Assembly (NCBI RefSeq): GCF_000971275.1
Contig: NZ_LAPV01000009.1
Coordinates: forward strand, 62,001-126,000
Reading direction: 5' to 3'
Source: Devosia psychrophila
Lineage (GTDB): Bacteria; Pseudomonadota; Alphaproteobacteria; Rhizobiales; Devosiaceae
Length of the DNA: 64,000 nucleotides
The notes under the pieces were generated by a model that ran no database searches, was not told where the DNA came from, and worked only from the letters and a program-made list of their open reading frames with translations. Shown here in pieces: positions 7,393-19,323 of this stretch. A program made the position numbers and the translations under genes. Each line of letters starts with the position of its first letter. Within the stretch, counting starts at the first letter, position 1.

Positions 7393-8943
7393 CTATTCCG
7401 CCTTGCGATCGATGCGCGCGAACACACCCTGCGGCACAGGTAGCTCGGTTCCTGCTGCCAGCAAACCAGGAATCTTGCTGTCAGCCAGCGTGCGGTTTTC
7501 TGCCGGCACGCCGAGCTGGTCCAGCAAACGAGCCGCCGAGGCCGGCACGAAAGCCAGCATCGGAATTGTCAGGCGCCGCACCGCATCGGCCGTAACGTAG
7601 AGTACGGTAGCCATCCGCGCGGGATCGGTCTTTTTCAGCGCCCAGGGTTCCTGAGCGGCGAAGTAATTATTGGCAGAGCTCAATGCCGTGATGATCGCGC
7701 CAGTCGCTTCGTGCACCAACTGCTCGTCCATAGCCTTCTGCGCTGCTTCGATCGCCTCTGTGACTTCGGCGGTGATCGCATTGTCGGCGTCGCTCAGCGC
7801 ACCGGGCGTCGGCACCCTGGCATCGCAGTTCTTGTTGATCATCGATAGCGAGCGCTGCGCCAGGTTGCCCAGATTGTTGGCCAGATCGGCATTGACCCGC
7901 AGCGTCAGCTTCTCGTTGCTATAGTCGCCGTCATTGCCGAAGGAAACTTCGCGCAGGAAGAAATAGCGCACCGCATCGGCCCCGAACTCTTCGACCAATT
8001 CGAACGGATCGATGACATTGCCTAGCGATTTGCTCATCTTCTGACCATCGACGGTTAGGAACCCATGCGCAAACACGCGATGCTGCACTTCTATGCCTGC
8101 GCTCATCAGGAAGGCGGGCCAATAGACGGTGTGGAAGCGGATGATGTCCTTGCCGATGACATGTAGGTCCGCCGGCCAGAATTTCTTGAACAGCTCGCTG
8201 CCTTCATCGGGGAAGCCTACGCCGGTGATGTAGTTGGTCAGCGCGTCGACCCAGACATACATCACATGCCCCTCGGCGCCAGGCACAGGAATGCCCCAGT
8301 CGAAGGTGGTGCGTGAGATCGAAAGGTCCTGCAGCCCGCCCTTCACAAACGAGATGATCTCGTTGCGGCGCTCTTTGGGAGCGATGAAATCCGGATTGGT
8401 CTCGTAAAGGTCCAGCAGTTTCTGCTGATAGGCCGATAGGCGGAAGAAATAGGTCGGCTCTTCGACCCAGTTCACTTCGGCGCCGGTCGGGGCAAGCTTC
8501 TTTCCGTCTTTTTCGGTCAGCTCGGCCTCGTCAAAATAGGCCTCGTCGCGGACCGAATACCAGCCCTTGTAGGTCGACTGGAAGATGTCGCCGTTGTTGC
8601 CGGCGGCCATTTTGGTCCAGATCGCCTGGCTGGCCTCGTGGTGGCGCTGCTCGGTCGTGCGGATGAAATCGTCGTTCGAGACGTTCAGCGTCTCCGCCAG
8701 CTTACGGAACTCCGCCGAATTCTTGTCTGCGAGTTCGCGTGGCGTTACGCCCTGCGCTGCAGCCGTCTGCACCATCTTGATGCCGTGTTCGTCGGTGCCG
8801 GTCAGGAAATATACCTCGCGGCCTTCCAGCCGCTTCCAGCGAGCGATGGCGTCGGTCGCGATCATCTCATAGGCGTGGCCGATATGCGGTGCGCCATTGG
8901 GGTAGGAGATTGCGGTCGTGACGTAGAACGGCTTGGAGGTCAT
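7393..8943 (-). CDS. metG: Methionyl-tRNA synthetase
   Basis: Charges tRNA-Met with methionine. The 516-residue class I synthetase begins [10 protein letters not shown], with the HIGH signature PHIGH at residues 19-23 and the KMSKS loop intact in [10 protein letters not shown]. The insertion that often carries zinc-binding cysteines lacks them ([14 protein letters not shown]), as in the shorter alphaproteobacterial form. There is no C-terminal tRNA-binding domain. The start at 8943 overlaps the holB stop by 4 bases (ATGA); 42 further open codons upstream lie under holB and are excluded. Confidence 0.97.
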   Translation of the reverse strand: MTSKPFYVTTAISYPNGAPHIGHAYEMIATDAIARWKRLEGREVYFLTGTDEHGIKMVQTAAAQGVTPRELADKNSAEFRKLAETLNVSNDDFIRTTEQRHHEASQAIWTKMAAGNNGDIFQSTYKGWYSVRDEAYFDEAELTEKDGKKLAPTGAEVNWVEEPTYFFRLSAYQQKLLDLYETNPDFIAPKERRNEIISFVKGGLQDLSISRTTFDWGIPVPGAEGHVMYVWVDALTNYITGVGFPDEGSELFKKFWPADLHVIGKDIIRFHTVYWPAFLMSAGIEVQHRVFAHGFLTVDGQKMSKSLGNVIDPFELVEEFGADAVRYFFLREVSFGNDGDYSNEKLTLRVNADLANNLGNLAQRSLSMINKNCDARVPTPGALSDADNAITAEVTEAIEAAQKAMDEQLVHEATGAIITALSSANNYFAAQEPWALKKTDPARMATVLYVTADAVRRLTIPMLAFVPASAARLLDQLGVPAENRTLADSKIPGLLAAGTELPVPQGVFARIDRKAE

Positions 8944-9962
8944 AAGGGCTCGGCTGAAACTGTAGTGGCTACATGCTTCCTGATCGCATCGAAGATGGCG
9001 ACAAGCGTCTGTTTCATATCCAGACTGATGCTGTCGGCCTCGGCAAAAAGGGCGTGAGCCTTGTCCCATAGCTCGTTGGCAGAGGCAAGACGCATGCGTG
9101 CGCCTGGCTGCATTGCTGCATTTCGGGCCTCGTCAGCCAGCCAGTCATCAAGCATTTCACGAGCAAAGGTGAGCTCGGTGCTCTGGCGCTCCGCTCCCAG
9201 CGCGTCAGAAAGTTGCAGGGCAACACTGGCTGGATGCTGCGCCGGATTTAATAGCCACGCCTGCAATGCACCCAGTGCCGAGTCCGCCTCCAAGGCCAGC
9301 GTCTCAAAAGCCCGGCGTGGACGACCACCCGCGAGGGCGACAGCGCGGTCTAGCTCAGTCTGGCCTAGGCTTGCATCATGATCGAGCAGCACGGCGCGCA
9401 CATCATCCTGACCAACCGAGCGCAAAGCAACGTTGTGGCAGCGCGACTTGATGGTAGGCAGCAACTGCCCGGGTCGATGCGAGATCAGCAGGAAGATCGT
9501 CTCGGGCGGCGGTTCTTCCAGCGTCTTCAGCAAGGCGTTGGCGGCTGACGGATTGCAATGGTCGATCGTATCGATGATCGAAACGCGATACCCCGCCCTG
9601 CCCCGCGTGTGGTGCAGGCTGTCACGCAACTCGCGCACATCCTCGACACGGATGACGGTGTAAAAGCTTTTAGCGTCCTTGGGACGGCGGCGCAGTAGGA
9701 ACAGGTTCGGATGCGACAGCGCCCCGATTTGCTCCTCAACGCGATGACCGTCTTCGTCACCGGTCTGCGTCAGAATGGCGGCCGCCAGCTCGAAGGCAAA
9801 CGTCGCCTTGCCGATGCCCTGCGGCCCATGCAGCAAGATAGCGCCCGGTAGCCGGCGATCAGCAAGCTGCGCGAGGATCGGCGCCCGCACCCGCTCATGC
9901 CCGCGCGCCAATTGGCGGCGTTCGGGCGGTAGCACGTCTTCAAGCGCGTCAGGATCCGTCAC
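8940..9962 (-). CDS. holB: DNA polymerase III subunit delta'
   Basis: A 340-residue clamp-loader subunit of the replicative polymerase. Walker A-like GPQGIGKAT follows the ILLHGP strand near residue 41, and [18 protein letters not shown] is the characteristic AAA+ segment with the SRC motif soon after (IKSRCHN). It overlaps tmk upstream and metG downstream by 4 bases each, so the tmk-holB-metG set is tightly coupled. Confidence 0.95.
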   Translation of the reverse strand: MTDPDALEDVLPPERRQLARGHERVRAPILAQLADRRLPGAILLHGPQGIGKATFAFELAAAILTQTGDEDGHRVEEQIGALSHPNLFLLRRRPKDAKSFYTVIRVEDVRELRDSLHHTRGRAGYRVSIIDTIDHCNPSAANALLKTLEEPPPETIFLLISHRPGQLLPTIKSRCHNVALRSVGQDDVRAVLLDHDASLGQTELDRAVALAGGRPRRAFETLALEADSALGALQAWLLNPAQHPASVALQLSDALGAERQSTELTFAREMLDDWLADEARNAAMQPGARMRLASANELWDKAHALFAEADSISLDMKQTLVAIFDAIRKHVATTVSAEPL

Positions 9963-10645
9963 GCTTGCGAACCAGCCAGCAATTCCGGAAACCGTTGGCT
10001 GGCAGCCTTCCAGATCGCCGCCTCCAGCGTCTCTTCGGGCTGGGCCGCGGAAATCACCACGCAGCGTTCGGGATTATCCTTGGCGATGCGCAGGAAGCCA
10101 TCGCGCAGGCGCTTGTGCCACTCGATCTCTTCTTTCTCGAAGCGATCGCCGGATACTTGAAGCCCATCTTCGACCGCACGTTCGGCCACCCGCTTGAACG
10201 CGGCGTCGGGATCCATGTCGAGGACGATGGTCAGATCAGGCGTGTGGCCGTCGAGGGCAAGGGCTTCAAGGCCGGCAATCAGCTTGTCATCCACACCACC
10301 GGTCAGCCCCTGATAGGCGCGGGTCGAATCATGAAACCGGTCCGACAGCACCCATGTGCCGTTGCGCAGGTTGGGCGCAATCAACTGATTGACGTGGTCG
10401 AGCCGCGCCGCCGCGAAGAGTACCGCCTCGCCGCCGGGGCCCCAGCTTTCCGAGCGGCCTTGCAAGATGAACGAGCGGATGGCTTCAGCCTTTGGCGTAC
10501 CACCGGGTTCGCGCGTGCGAATGGCCTCTATCGAGTGCCGCTGCAGGTTTTGCAGCAGGCGCTTGACCTGGGTGGATTTGCCGACGCCTTCGCCACCTTC
10601 AAAGGTGATGAAACGGGCGTGACTGATTTTGGGCGCATCGAGCAT
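9959..10645 (-). CDS. tmk: Thymidylate kinase
   Basis: Phosphorylates dTMP to dTDP. The 228-residue P-loop kinase has FEGGEGVGKST near residues 14-24, the DR motif in LSDRFHDSTRAYQG, and an LID-like region before FEKEEIEWHKRLRDGF. Its stop overlaps the holB start by 4 bases, and it lies 20 bases after the D,D-carboxypeptidase gene. Confidence 0.96.
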   Translation of the reverse strand: MLDAPKISHARFITFEGGEGVGKSTQVKRLLQNLQRHSIEAIRTREPGGTPKAEAIRSFILQGRSESWGPGGEAVLFAAARLDHVNQLIAPNLRNGTWVLSDRFHDSTRAYQGLTGGVDDKLIAGLEALALDGHTPDLTIVLDMDPDAAFKRVAERAVEDGLQVSGDRFEKEEIEWHKRLRDGFLRIAKDNPERCVVISAAQPEETLEAAIWKAASQRFPELLAGSQA

Positions 10646-10665
10646 GACGGCTTTCTATACGAGTC

Positions 10666-11811
10666 TCACATCCAGCCAAGAGCAAGCTGCTTGAGGGCGT
10701 CAGTTGCCTTGCGCACGATATCGCCTTCTTTGACGGTCTCCGCGGCAAACAGCGGCGCAACCTGCACCAGTTGATCGTCGCAGAACACGTGCAGCTCGGC
10801 GATCTTGTCGCCCTGCATCACGGGCGGCATCAGCGGGCTTGTATAGGATACCGATGCGCTAAGGCATTTGCGCGACCCGCGCGGCAGATAGAGCGCGACC
10901 TCGCCGTCACCAACCAGCGCCACACTCGCACTGGTGCCGCCATAAACATTGGCATAGGCAACTACGGCGCCATCGGGATAGGCCGAGAAACGCTCGAACG
11001 CCCGGGCGCCCCAGGTGATCAGCTTGCGCCCCTCTTCGGTGCGCTGGGCCATCGACGTCAGGCCATGCACCACGGCGATCAGGCGTCGTCCGCCATCCTT
11101 GGTGGAAATAACAGACCCATAACCGGCAGATTCCGTATGGCCAGTCTTGAGCCCGTCGACGCCGATGCCGAGTTCTACGAGAGAATTCCGGTTCGGCTGC
11201 TTGATGCCGTTCCACTCCATCTCGGGCTCCGAGAAGTAGTGATAATAATCGGGAAATTTGCTGATCAGGTATCGCGCCAGATCGGCCAAATCCCGCGCAG
11301 TCACATGCATATCCGGGTCTGGCAGGCCGGTGGGATTGGTGAAATGGGAATCGGATAGCCCAATTTCTTCGCCGAGCTCGTTCATCATTGCCGCAAAGCT
11401 GCCTTCCGAGCCGGCGATGCCTTCAGCTAGTACGATGGCTGCGTCATTGCCCGACTGGATAACGACTGAGCGGACCAGGTTCTCGACGCTGATCTTTGAA
11501 TTGAGGTCGGCAAACATGGTCGAGCCGCCGGAGGTGGCGCCGCCGGTACGCCACGCGTGTTCGGAAACGAAAAACTCGTCGCTCATTTTGAGTTGGCCAT
11601 CGCGGATCTGGTGGAACACCACGGCGATCGTCATGAGCTTGGCCATGCTGGCCGGCTCCATCGGCAGGTCGGCATCTTTCTGAAAGATCACCGTGCCGGA
11701 CTCTTCGTCCATCAGGATGGCGAACTTTGCCTGGGTGTCGAACTGCGCCTGCGCCATGGCGGGCGCGACCAGCGCCAGCGTGATCGCCAGAATTTGCAAC
11801 AAGCGCGTCAC
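10666..11811 (-). CDS. D-alanyl-D-alanine carboxypeptidase (DacA/C-type PBP)
   Basis: Periplasmic peptidase that trims the terminal D-Ala of peptidoglycan stem peptides. I prefer the GTG at 11811, which has GGGAGG about 7 bases upstream and directly starts a signal peptide (VTRLLQILAITLALVAPAMA, residues 1-20). An ATG eight codons earlier, at 11835, lacks a ribosome site. Active-site motifs are SMAK (Ser55, Lys58), SGN in IQSGNDAAIV, and KTG in LKTGHTESAG. A PBP5-like C-terminal domain follows and ends in an amphipathic-looking segment likely to anchor it to the membrane. It follows rlpA in what appears to be one cell-wall operon. Confidence 0.93.
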   Translation of the reverse strand: MTRLLQILAITLALVAPAMAQAQFDTQAKFAILMDEESGTVIFQKDADLPMEPASMAKLMTIAVVFHQIRDGQLKMSDEFFVSEHAWRTGGATSGGSTMFADLNSKISVENLVRSVVIQSGNDAAIVLAEGIAGSEGSFAAMMNELGEEIGLSDSHFTNPTGLPDPDMHVTARDLADLARYLISKFPDYYHYFSEPEMEWNGIKQPNRNSLVELGIGVDGLKTGHTESAGYGSVISTKDGGRRLIAVVHGLTSMAQRTEEGRKLITWGARAFERFSAYPDGAVVAYANVYGGTSASVALVGDGEVALYLPRGSRKCLSASVSYTSPLMPPVMQGDKIAELHVFCDDQLVQVAPLFAAETVKEGDIVRKATDALKQLALGWM

Positions 11812-11840
11812 GTCCACCCCTCCCGATGCCGACATTCAGA

Positions 11841-12875
11841 CTAGTTGAGCTTTATGTCATTCAATCCGAGTTCGCGAGCCAGATCGAGAACATCAATGCG
11901 TGATACGCCGGGCTTGAGATAGGTCATGCGAAGACGGGTTGCGTCGCGGCCGCCGACAGTGACCGGCTCCTCTGCCACCGACCCGAGGATTGCGAACTGC
12001 TCGGTCAGGGCTATCGCATTGTCCTGATTGGAAAAAGTACCAAGCGTAAGGTCGATGGTTCGAGCGTCGGCATCCATCGACTGCACCCAGTCAGCCAGCG
12101 CGGGGGACTGTGTGCCCATGGCGTTAACGGCAGCGAAGGCTGTGCCTATATTGGCGTCAGCCTGCTTTGGACCTTCGGCATAAGAGAACATGCCACCAAA
12201 GAAATTGCCGGCGATATCGGCCAGGCTATTGGTGCCGTCGGCATAGGCGGTGCGCGTGCTGCCGCCGAAATCGGCTGGGCCGGAGTAGCTGGCCACCAGC
12301 CTGCGGGTGTCGTCGCCTTCGAGTGGCGCCGGGCCGACATATTCGGCTTTTATTTGTGTATGACCGTTGTTTACGTAGCCAAGCATTTCTGCGGCGCGGT
12401 GTGACAGATCCATGATGCGACCAGGCATATAAGGCCCGCGATCATTGACCCGCACGACCACCGAGCGGCCATTGGCTTCGTTGGTAACGCGGACATAGGA
12501 CGGCAGCGGTAGAGTTGGGTGGGCGCCGGTGATGGCGTTGGCCGAGAAGATTTCGCCGTTGGCGGTGCGGCGGCCATGGAAGTCGGAGCCGTACCAGGAT
12601 GCGTCGCCGGTTGCGACGTAGTTGGGTTGTTCGGCTGGGGTGTAGACGTTACCCCGCACGGTATAGGGTTTGCCGACCTGATAGCGGCCGCCGCCCTTGG
12701 GTGGATTGGGATTGTTGGTGACGCGGGGCGACACCCCTACCCCATATTCGGATGAGCTGAAGGCGCCGCGCTTTAGGGTTGCGCCGAGACCACCGCCGCC
12801 ACAGGCAGCGATTATCGGGGCAATCAGGGTTGCCAGAGCGACAAGGCGGATGGCGTTACGCCAAGGGGTCGTCAT
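11841..12875 (-). CDS. rlpA: RlpA-family septal ring lipoprotein with SPOR-like C-terminus
   Basis: A 344-residue lipoprotein of the RlpA family, which contains lytic transglycosylases that act on peptidoglycan at division sites. The start at 12875 (MTTPWRNAIRL) gives a lipoprotein signal ending in Ala-Ala-Cys25; 22 open codons further upstream are not needed. The double-psi beta-barrel domain includes ASWYGSDFHGRRTANGE, VRVNDRGPYMPGRIMDLS and the catalytic Asp. The last 75 residues (from about TIDLTLGTFSNQDNA) look like a SPOR peptidoglycan-binding domain. It heads the rlpA-dac-tmk-holB-metG-tatD run. Confidence 0.9.
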   Translation of the reverse strand: MTTPWRNAIRLVALATLIAPIIAACGGGGLGATLKRGAFSSSEYGVGVSPRVTNNPNPPKGGGRYQVGKPYTVRGNVYTPAEQPNYVATGDASWYGSDFHGRRTANGEIFSANAITGAHPTLPLPSYVRVTNEANGRSVVVRVNDRGPYMPGRIMDLSHRAAEMLGYVNNGHTQIKAEYVGPAPLEGDDTRRLVASYSGPADFGGSTRTAYADGTNSLADIAGNFFGGMFSYAEGPKQADANIGTAFAAVNAMGTQSPALADWVQSMDADARTIDLTLGTFSNQDNAIALTEQFAILGSVAEEPVTVGGRDATRLRMTYLKPGVSRIDVLDLARELGLNDIKLN

Positions 12876-13076
12876 CACGGTCAAGCAAACTCTTACGCTG
12901 GTCACACTACGAGCGTAGATCATAACGCGATCAGGGAACACTCGCGCCTACAGAACCGATTTCTGGTTTCAGCGAGGTTAAAGACAACAGACTGTTAGCA
13001 CTGAGAGTAGCATTTGAAGCCAATAGGTGACGGATCGGTGGACAAACTCTCCCACTCCCGGCCTTGCATCGAACAG

Positions 13077-13098
13077 GATATAAAGATATCTTTATATC
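13077..13098. promoter_or_regulatory. Perfect 22-bp palindrome upstream of metH (candidate SahR-type operator)
   Basis: Half-site GATATAAAGAT is followed directly by its exact reverse complement, 28 bases before the metH start. AT-rich palindromes of this form upstream of methionine-cycle genes are what ArsR-family SahR regulators are reported to bind in Proteobacteria. The regulator gene is not in the window, so the assignment is inference; the symmetry itself is exact. Confidence 0.6.
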
Positions 13099-13125
13099 TT
13101 CTGGAAATAGCGAACTTGCAGGTAG

Positions 13126-16884
<3,759 letters not shown>

Positions 16885-16898
16885 GAGTCCTTGTTGGG

Positions 16899-17017
16899 TA
16901 CCCCCTCCTAGCCTCCCCCTGATGAGGGGGAGGAATCTGGGCGGCGTTTTACCCACGATATCGCCAAAAAACTGGATGGAATTCCTCCCCCTTTTCAGGG
17001 GGAGGCTAGGTGGGGTA
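16899..17017. repeat. Inverted pair of REP-like palindromes
   Basis: The left arm (16899-16936: TACCCC, CTCCTAGCC, TCCCCCTGATGAGGGGGAGGAAT) and right arm (16981-17017: ATTCCTCCCCCTTTTCAGGGGGAGGC, then TAGGTGGGGTA) are near-exact reverse complements around a 44-base middle, and each arm is itself a hairpin. The core matches 2681-2716. The layout resembles a bacterial interspersed mosaic element. It directly follows metH and could form a large hairpin that ends or stabilises its mRNA. Confidence 0.65.
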
Positions 17018-17025
17018 TTCTTCCT

Positions 17026-17376
17026 TTGTCACGCATTGAACCCATCGCTGTTACGCTGATCACCGAGCCCGGCCGGCTGCTGGCGCTCGATGGCGATACC
17101 GCCCTGCTCCGTCTGCCGGCCAACTCGGGCCATGGGCATGAAGACGGCGGCCAGTGCATCGCCTGCGCCATGCGGACCGATGTGCGTGCGTTGTTGTTTG
17201 ATATGCTGGAGGGGGCAAAACAGGGTTTGCGGCCAGCGTTCAGCAAGGTCGTGGTGGATGCGAGTGCGGTGAAGGATGTTTCGGTGGTGATCGCGGCGCT
17301 CACCGGGAAACTGCCGGCGCAGGCGTTGCGGGATCATACGGTGGCGCGGATGTTTTATCTGGCTGGCGCGGCTTAG
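17026..17376 (+). CDS. Small CobW-like protein lacking the P-loop
   Basis: A 116-residue protein with no certain function. The centre, GGQCIACAMRTDVRALLFDML, then FSKVVVDASAVKDVSVVIAALTG, resembles the metal-binding CxCC region and following strands of CobW/COG0523 GTPases (there GCICCTVRGDL, then FDRVVIETTGLADP). The N-terminal IAVTLIT could match the first CobW strand, but the Walker A loop that should follow is absent, so GTP hydrolysis is unlikely. Only a CxxC pair remains of the metal site. It begins with TTG at 17026, immediately after the REP pair, and its stop overlaps the convergent DUF1643 gene by 4 bases. Either a shrunken CobW relative or an independent small family. Confidence 0.6.
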   Translation: MSRIEPIAVTLITEPGRLLALDGDTALLRLPANSGHGHEDGGQCIACAMRTDVRALLFDMLEGAKQGLRPAFSKVVVDASAVKDVSVVIAALTGKLPAQALRDHTVARMFYLAGAA

Positions 17377-17924
17377 CTGGATTGGTACCGCACCAGCGGC
17401 GTATCAGCCCGTAGATATAGCGGATGTTTCGGCGAACCATCGCCATTGATGCCGAAGCACCACAGGTCCACGCCATCGGCGCGCAATGCTTCGACTAGCG
17501 CCCTGCCGGCGGGAGCCAGGGCCTTGTTGAGCTTGCCGTGGCACAGGATGACGAAATCGGCGCCAGCGGCAGCCTTGCGGATGGCTGGGAGGTTTTCGTC
17601 GGATACCGCGACGAGGCCGGGCGCCAGCAGCATTTTAGGATCGGTGGCGCGGTAGTCGCCGACATTGGCCTTGACCATGGCGGTGTAGCCCTCGCGATTG
17701 GCGAAGGTCCATTCGCGGGCGCATGTCGGATCATTCGCCGTGGCGTCGGCGGTGCTGGGGTTCATGCCGATGAACAGAATATAACGGATGCTGAATGAAT
17801 TTCCGGTCCACCGACGCATCAGCTGCCGATAGCGTCCATCGGCGCTGAAGGTGGCGTCGCCTTTAACGCCAGGCATCAGGGCCAAGCGCACCTTGCCGCC
17901 GGGGTCGTGGCTGGTGAGGGTCAT
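17373..17924 (-). CDS. DUF1643 domain protein
   Basis: A 183-residue protein of the DUF1643 family, function unknown. The family hallmark [18 protein letters not shown] is present, then [13 protein letters not shown] and [10 protein letters not shown]. The fold is thought to be uracil-DNA-glycosylase-like in some annotations, but I see no proof of that here. The start at 17924 overlaps the folD stop by 4 bases (ATGA), so it is translated with folD; 24 open codons upstream lie inside folD. Confidence 0.83.
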   Translation of the reverse strand: MTLTSHDPGGKVRLALMPGVKGDATFSADGRYRQLMRRWTGNSFSIRYILFIGMNPSTADATANDPTCAREWTFANREGYTAMVKANVGDYRATDPKMLLAPGLVAVSDENLPAIRKAAAGADFVILCHGKLNKALAPAGRALVEALRADGVDLWCFGINGDGSPKHPLYLRADTPLVRYQSS

Positions 17925-18823
17925 GCGGTGAGGTCGCTCGGTGGCACGAGGCCATTGATCAGCGAGGCGGTTGTGACGGTGTTGGCCAGGAGGCACGCGA
18001 TCGTCATCGGGCCGACGCCGCCGGGCACTGGCGTGATGGCACCGGCGACTTCGGCGACTTCGGCAAATGCCACGTCACCCAGCAGGCGGGTCTTGCCTTC
18101 GCCGCGCTCCGGCGCGTCGATGCGGTTGATGCCGACGTCGATGACGGTAGCGCCGGGCTTGATCCAGTCGGCCTTGATCATTTCGGGACGGCCGACGGCG
18201 GCGATGACAATGTCGGCCTGGCGCACGATACTCGGCAGATCGCGGGTGCGCGAATGCGCCATGGTAACGGTGCAGTTCTCGCGCAGCAGCAATTGCGCAA
18301 TCGGCTTGCCGACGAGGTTGGAACGGCCGACGACAACGGCGTGCAGGCCGGACAGGTCGCCCAGCGTATCGCGTAGCAGCATCAGGCAGCCGAGCGGCGT
18401 GCAGGAGACCGGGCCTGGCAGGCCGATGGCCAGCTTGCCGACGCTGGCAGGCGTGAAGCAATCGACATCCTTGGCCGGGTCGATGGTCTGGATGATCTTG
18501 AGGCTATCGATGTGGGCGGGCACCGGCAACTGCACCAGGATACCGTGGATCGCCGGGTCCGCATTGAGCTTTTGAACCAGCGCCAGCACTTCGGCCTCGC
18601 TGACGGTTTCAGGCAATTCATACTTTTCGGAATGCATGCCCATTTCGACGGTCTGCTTGGCCTTTTGAGCCACATAGACCTGACTGCCTGGATCGTAGCC
18701 GACGATGACCACAGCGAGACCGGGCGTAATGCCGTGCTCGGCCTTGAGGCGCGCTACATGGCCAGCAATGCGACCGCGCAGGCCTTCGGCGAACAGTTTT
18801 CCGTCGATGATTTTTGCGGTCAT
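17921..18823 (-). CDS. folD: Bifunctional methylenetetrahydrofolate dehydrogenase / methenyltetrahydrofolate cyclohydrolase
   Basis: Interconverts 5,10-methylene-, 5,10-methenyl- and 10-formyl-tetrahydrofolate. The 300-residue protein starts [16 protein letters not shown] with GGAG about 6 bases upstream. The catalytic Lys lies in [33 protein letters not shown] and the NADP-binding [17 protein letters not shown] are all normal. The frame is open for 117 codons further upstream, but that stretch runs through three 49-bp hairpin repeats and is not coding. DUF1643 is coupled downstream. The hairpins upstream on the same strand may control its expression. Confidence 0.97.
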   Translation of the reverse strand: MTAKIIDGKLFAEGLRGRIAGHVARLKAEHGITPGLAVVIVGYDPGSQVYVAQKAKQTVEMGMHSEKYELPETVSEAEVLALVQKLNADPAIHGILVQLPVPAHIDSLKIIQTIDPAKDVDCFTPASVGKLAIGLPGPVSCTPLGCLMLLRDTLGDLSGLHAVVVGRSNLVGKPIAQLLLRENCTVTMAHSRTRDLPSIVRQADIVIAAVGRPEMIKADWIKPGATVIDVGINRIDAPERGEGKTRLLGDVAFAEVAEVAGAITPVPGGVGPMTIACLLANTVTTASLINGLVPPSDLTA

Positions 18824-18898
18824 GGGACACTCCAAGGGGTGATGGCGCAGCAATAGAAAACGCCGGGCCATTCGTCCATGGTGGTGGGCAAATAAAAG

Positions 18899-19023
18899 GG
18901 CTGCAATGGCATGACCATTGCAGCCGGTCCGATCATGAAAAGAAAAGGGCTGCAATGGCATGACCATTGCAGCCGGTCCGATCATGAAAAGAAAAGGGCT
19001 GCAATGGCATGACCATTGCAGCC
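18899..19023 (-). repeat. Three tandem 49-bp units, each an intrinsic-terminator-like hairpin
   Basis: Hairpins at 18899-18925, 18948-18974 and 18997-19023 are identical: an 11-bp perfect stem, GGCTGCAATGG with CCATTGCAGCC, and a 5-base loop. The 22 bases between hairpins are also identical, giving an exact 49-base period. Read on the minus strand, the two right-hand hairpins are followed by CCTTTTCTTTT and the left-hand one by CCTTTTATTT, the form of a Rho-independent terminator. All three face folD, whose start is 76 bases further on. Three copies without variable spacers is not a CRISPR. Confidence 0.85.
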
Positions 19024-19137
19024 CTGGGGAACGTCGGCCAACCGCGCTGTTGAGGGCTTGGGGGACAAGCGGCCTGCCGACACTCCTCGTCCACCGGTTG
19101 CATGGGTCGATTGCCGTGCCAGTGAACTGAGTGTCAA
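18997..19137 (-). ncRNA. Candidate structured small RNA or folD leader on the minus strand
   Basis: On the minus strand, GACACUC (19129-19135) can pair with GAGUGUC (19079-19085), enclosing CACUGG/CCGGUG (19119-19124 with 19092-19097). Next, GUCGGCAGGCCGC (19069-19081) pairs with GCGGUUGGCCGAC (19033-19045) with one mismatch. This is followed 10 bases later by the first terminator-like hairpin. The 3-base overlap of the outer and second stems would allow alternative folds. It does not match a riboswitch consensus I can recall with confidence; a 6S-like RNA or a ZTP-type leader are the options I would test first. The stems are visible; transcription is inferred. Confidence 0.35.
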
Positions 19138-19323
19138 GGTGGTGCGCAATTGCGGCAAGAAAAGTCCCCTTCACACCGATGTGAAATCCGGGCCAGCTCG
19201 GTGGCCCAGTTGATGGCTTGCCGCGAAGCTGTCATTTCATTGGGCTAGACGCTGCCGGATATGCAGCGCGATTCCGCAGAAGACGGCAGGTTCAATCCGG
19301 AACCTGCGATTTGAAAGAGCAAG

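Larger units (their letters stand above)
18824..19323. other. Folate/AMP-nucleosidase divergent intergenic region
   Basis: A 500-base gene-free stretch between folD (minus) and amn (plus). It holds three tandem 49-bp hairpin units near folD (18899-19023), a segment rich in long complementary stems (19033-19135), a minus-strand TTGACA box (19132-19137), and an 8-bp hairpin in the amn leader (GCAGGTTC 19286-19293 with GAACCTGC 19300-19307). Open frames here are short or shifted by the repeats; I support no protein gene. Confidence 0.75.

Noticed and set aside
12942-13125. SAM-II or cobalamin riboswitch before metH
   Set aside because: I looked for the conserved cores (B12 box, SAM-II pseudoknot) and found none; the perfect palindrome fits protein control.
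18899-19023. Small CRISPR array
   Set aside because: The whole 49-base unit is identical, including the stretch between hairpins; there are no variable spacers and no cas genes.
18824-19174. N-terminal extension of folD through the 49-bp repeats
   Set aside because: The extension translates the three hairpin repeats in three different frames and adds 117 residues to a protein that is already full length from 18823.
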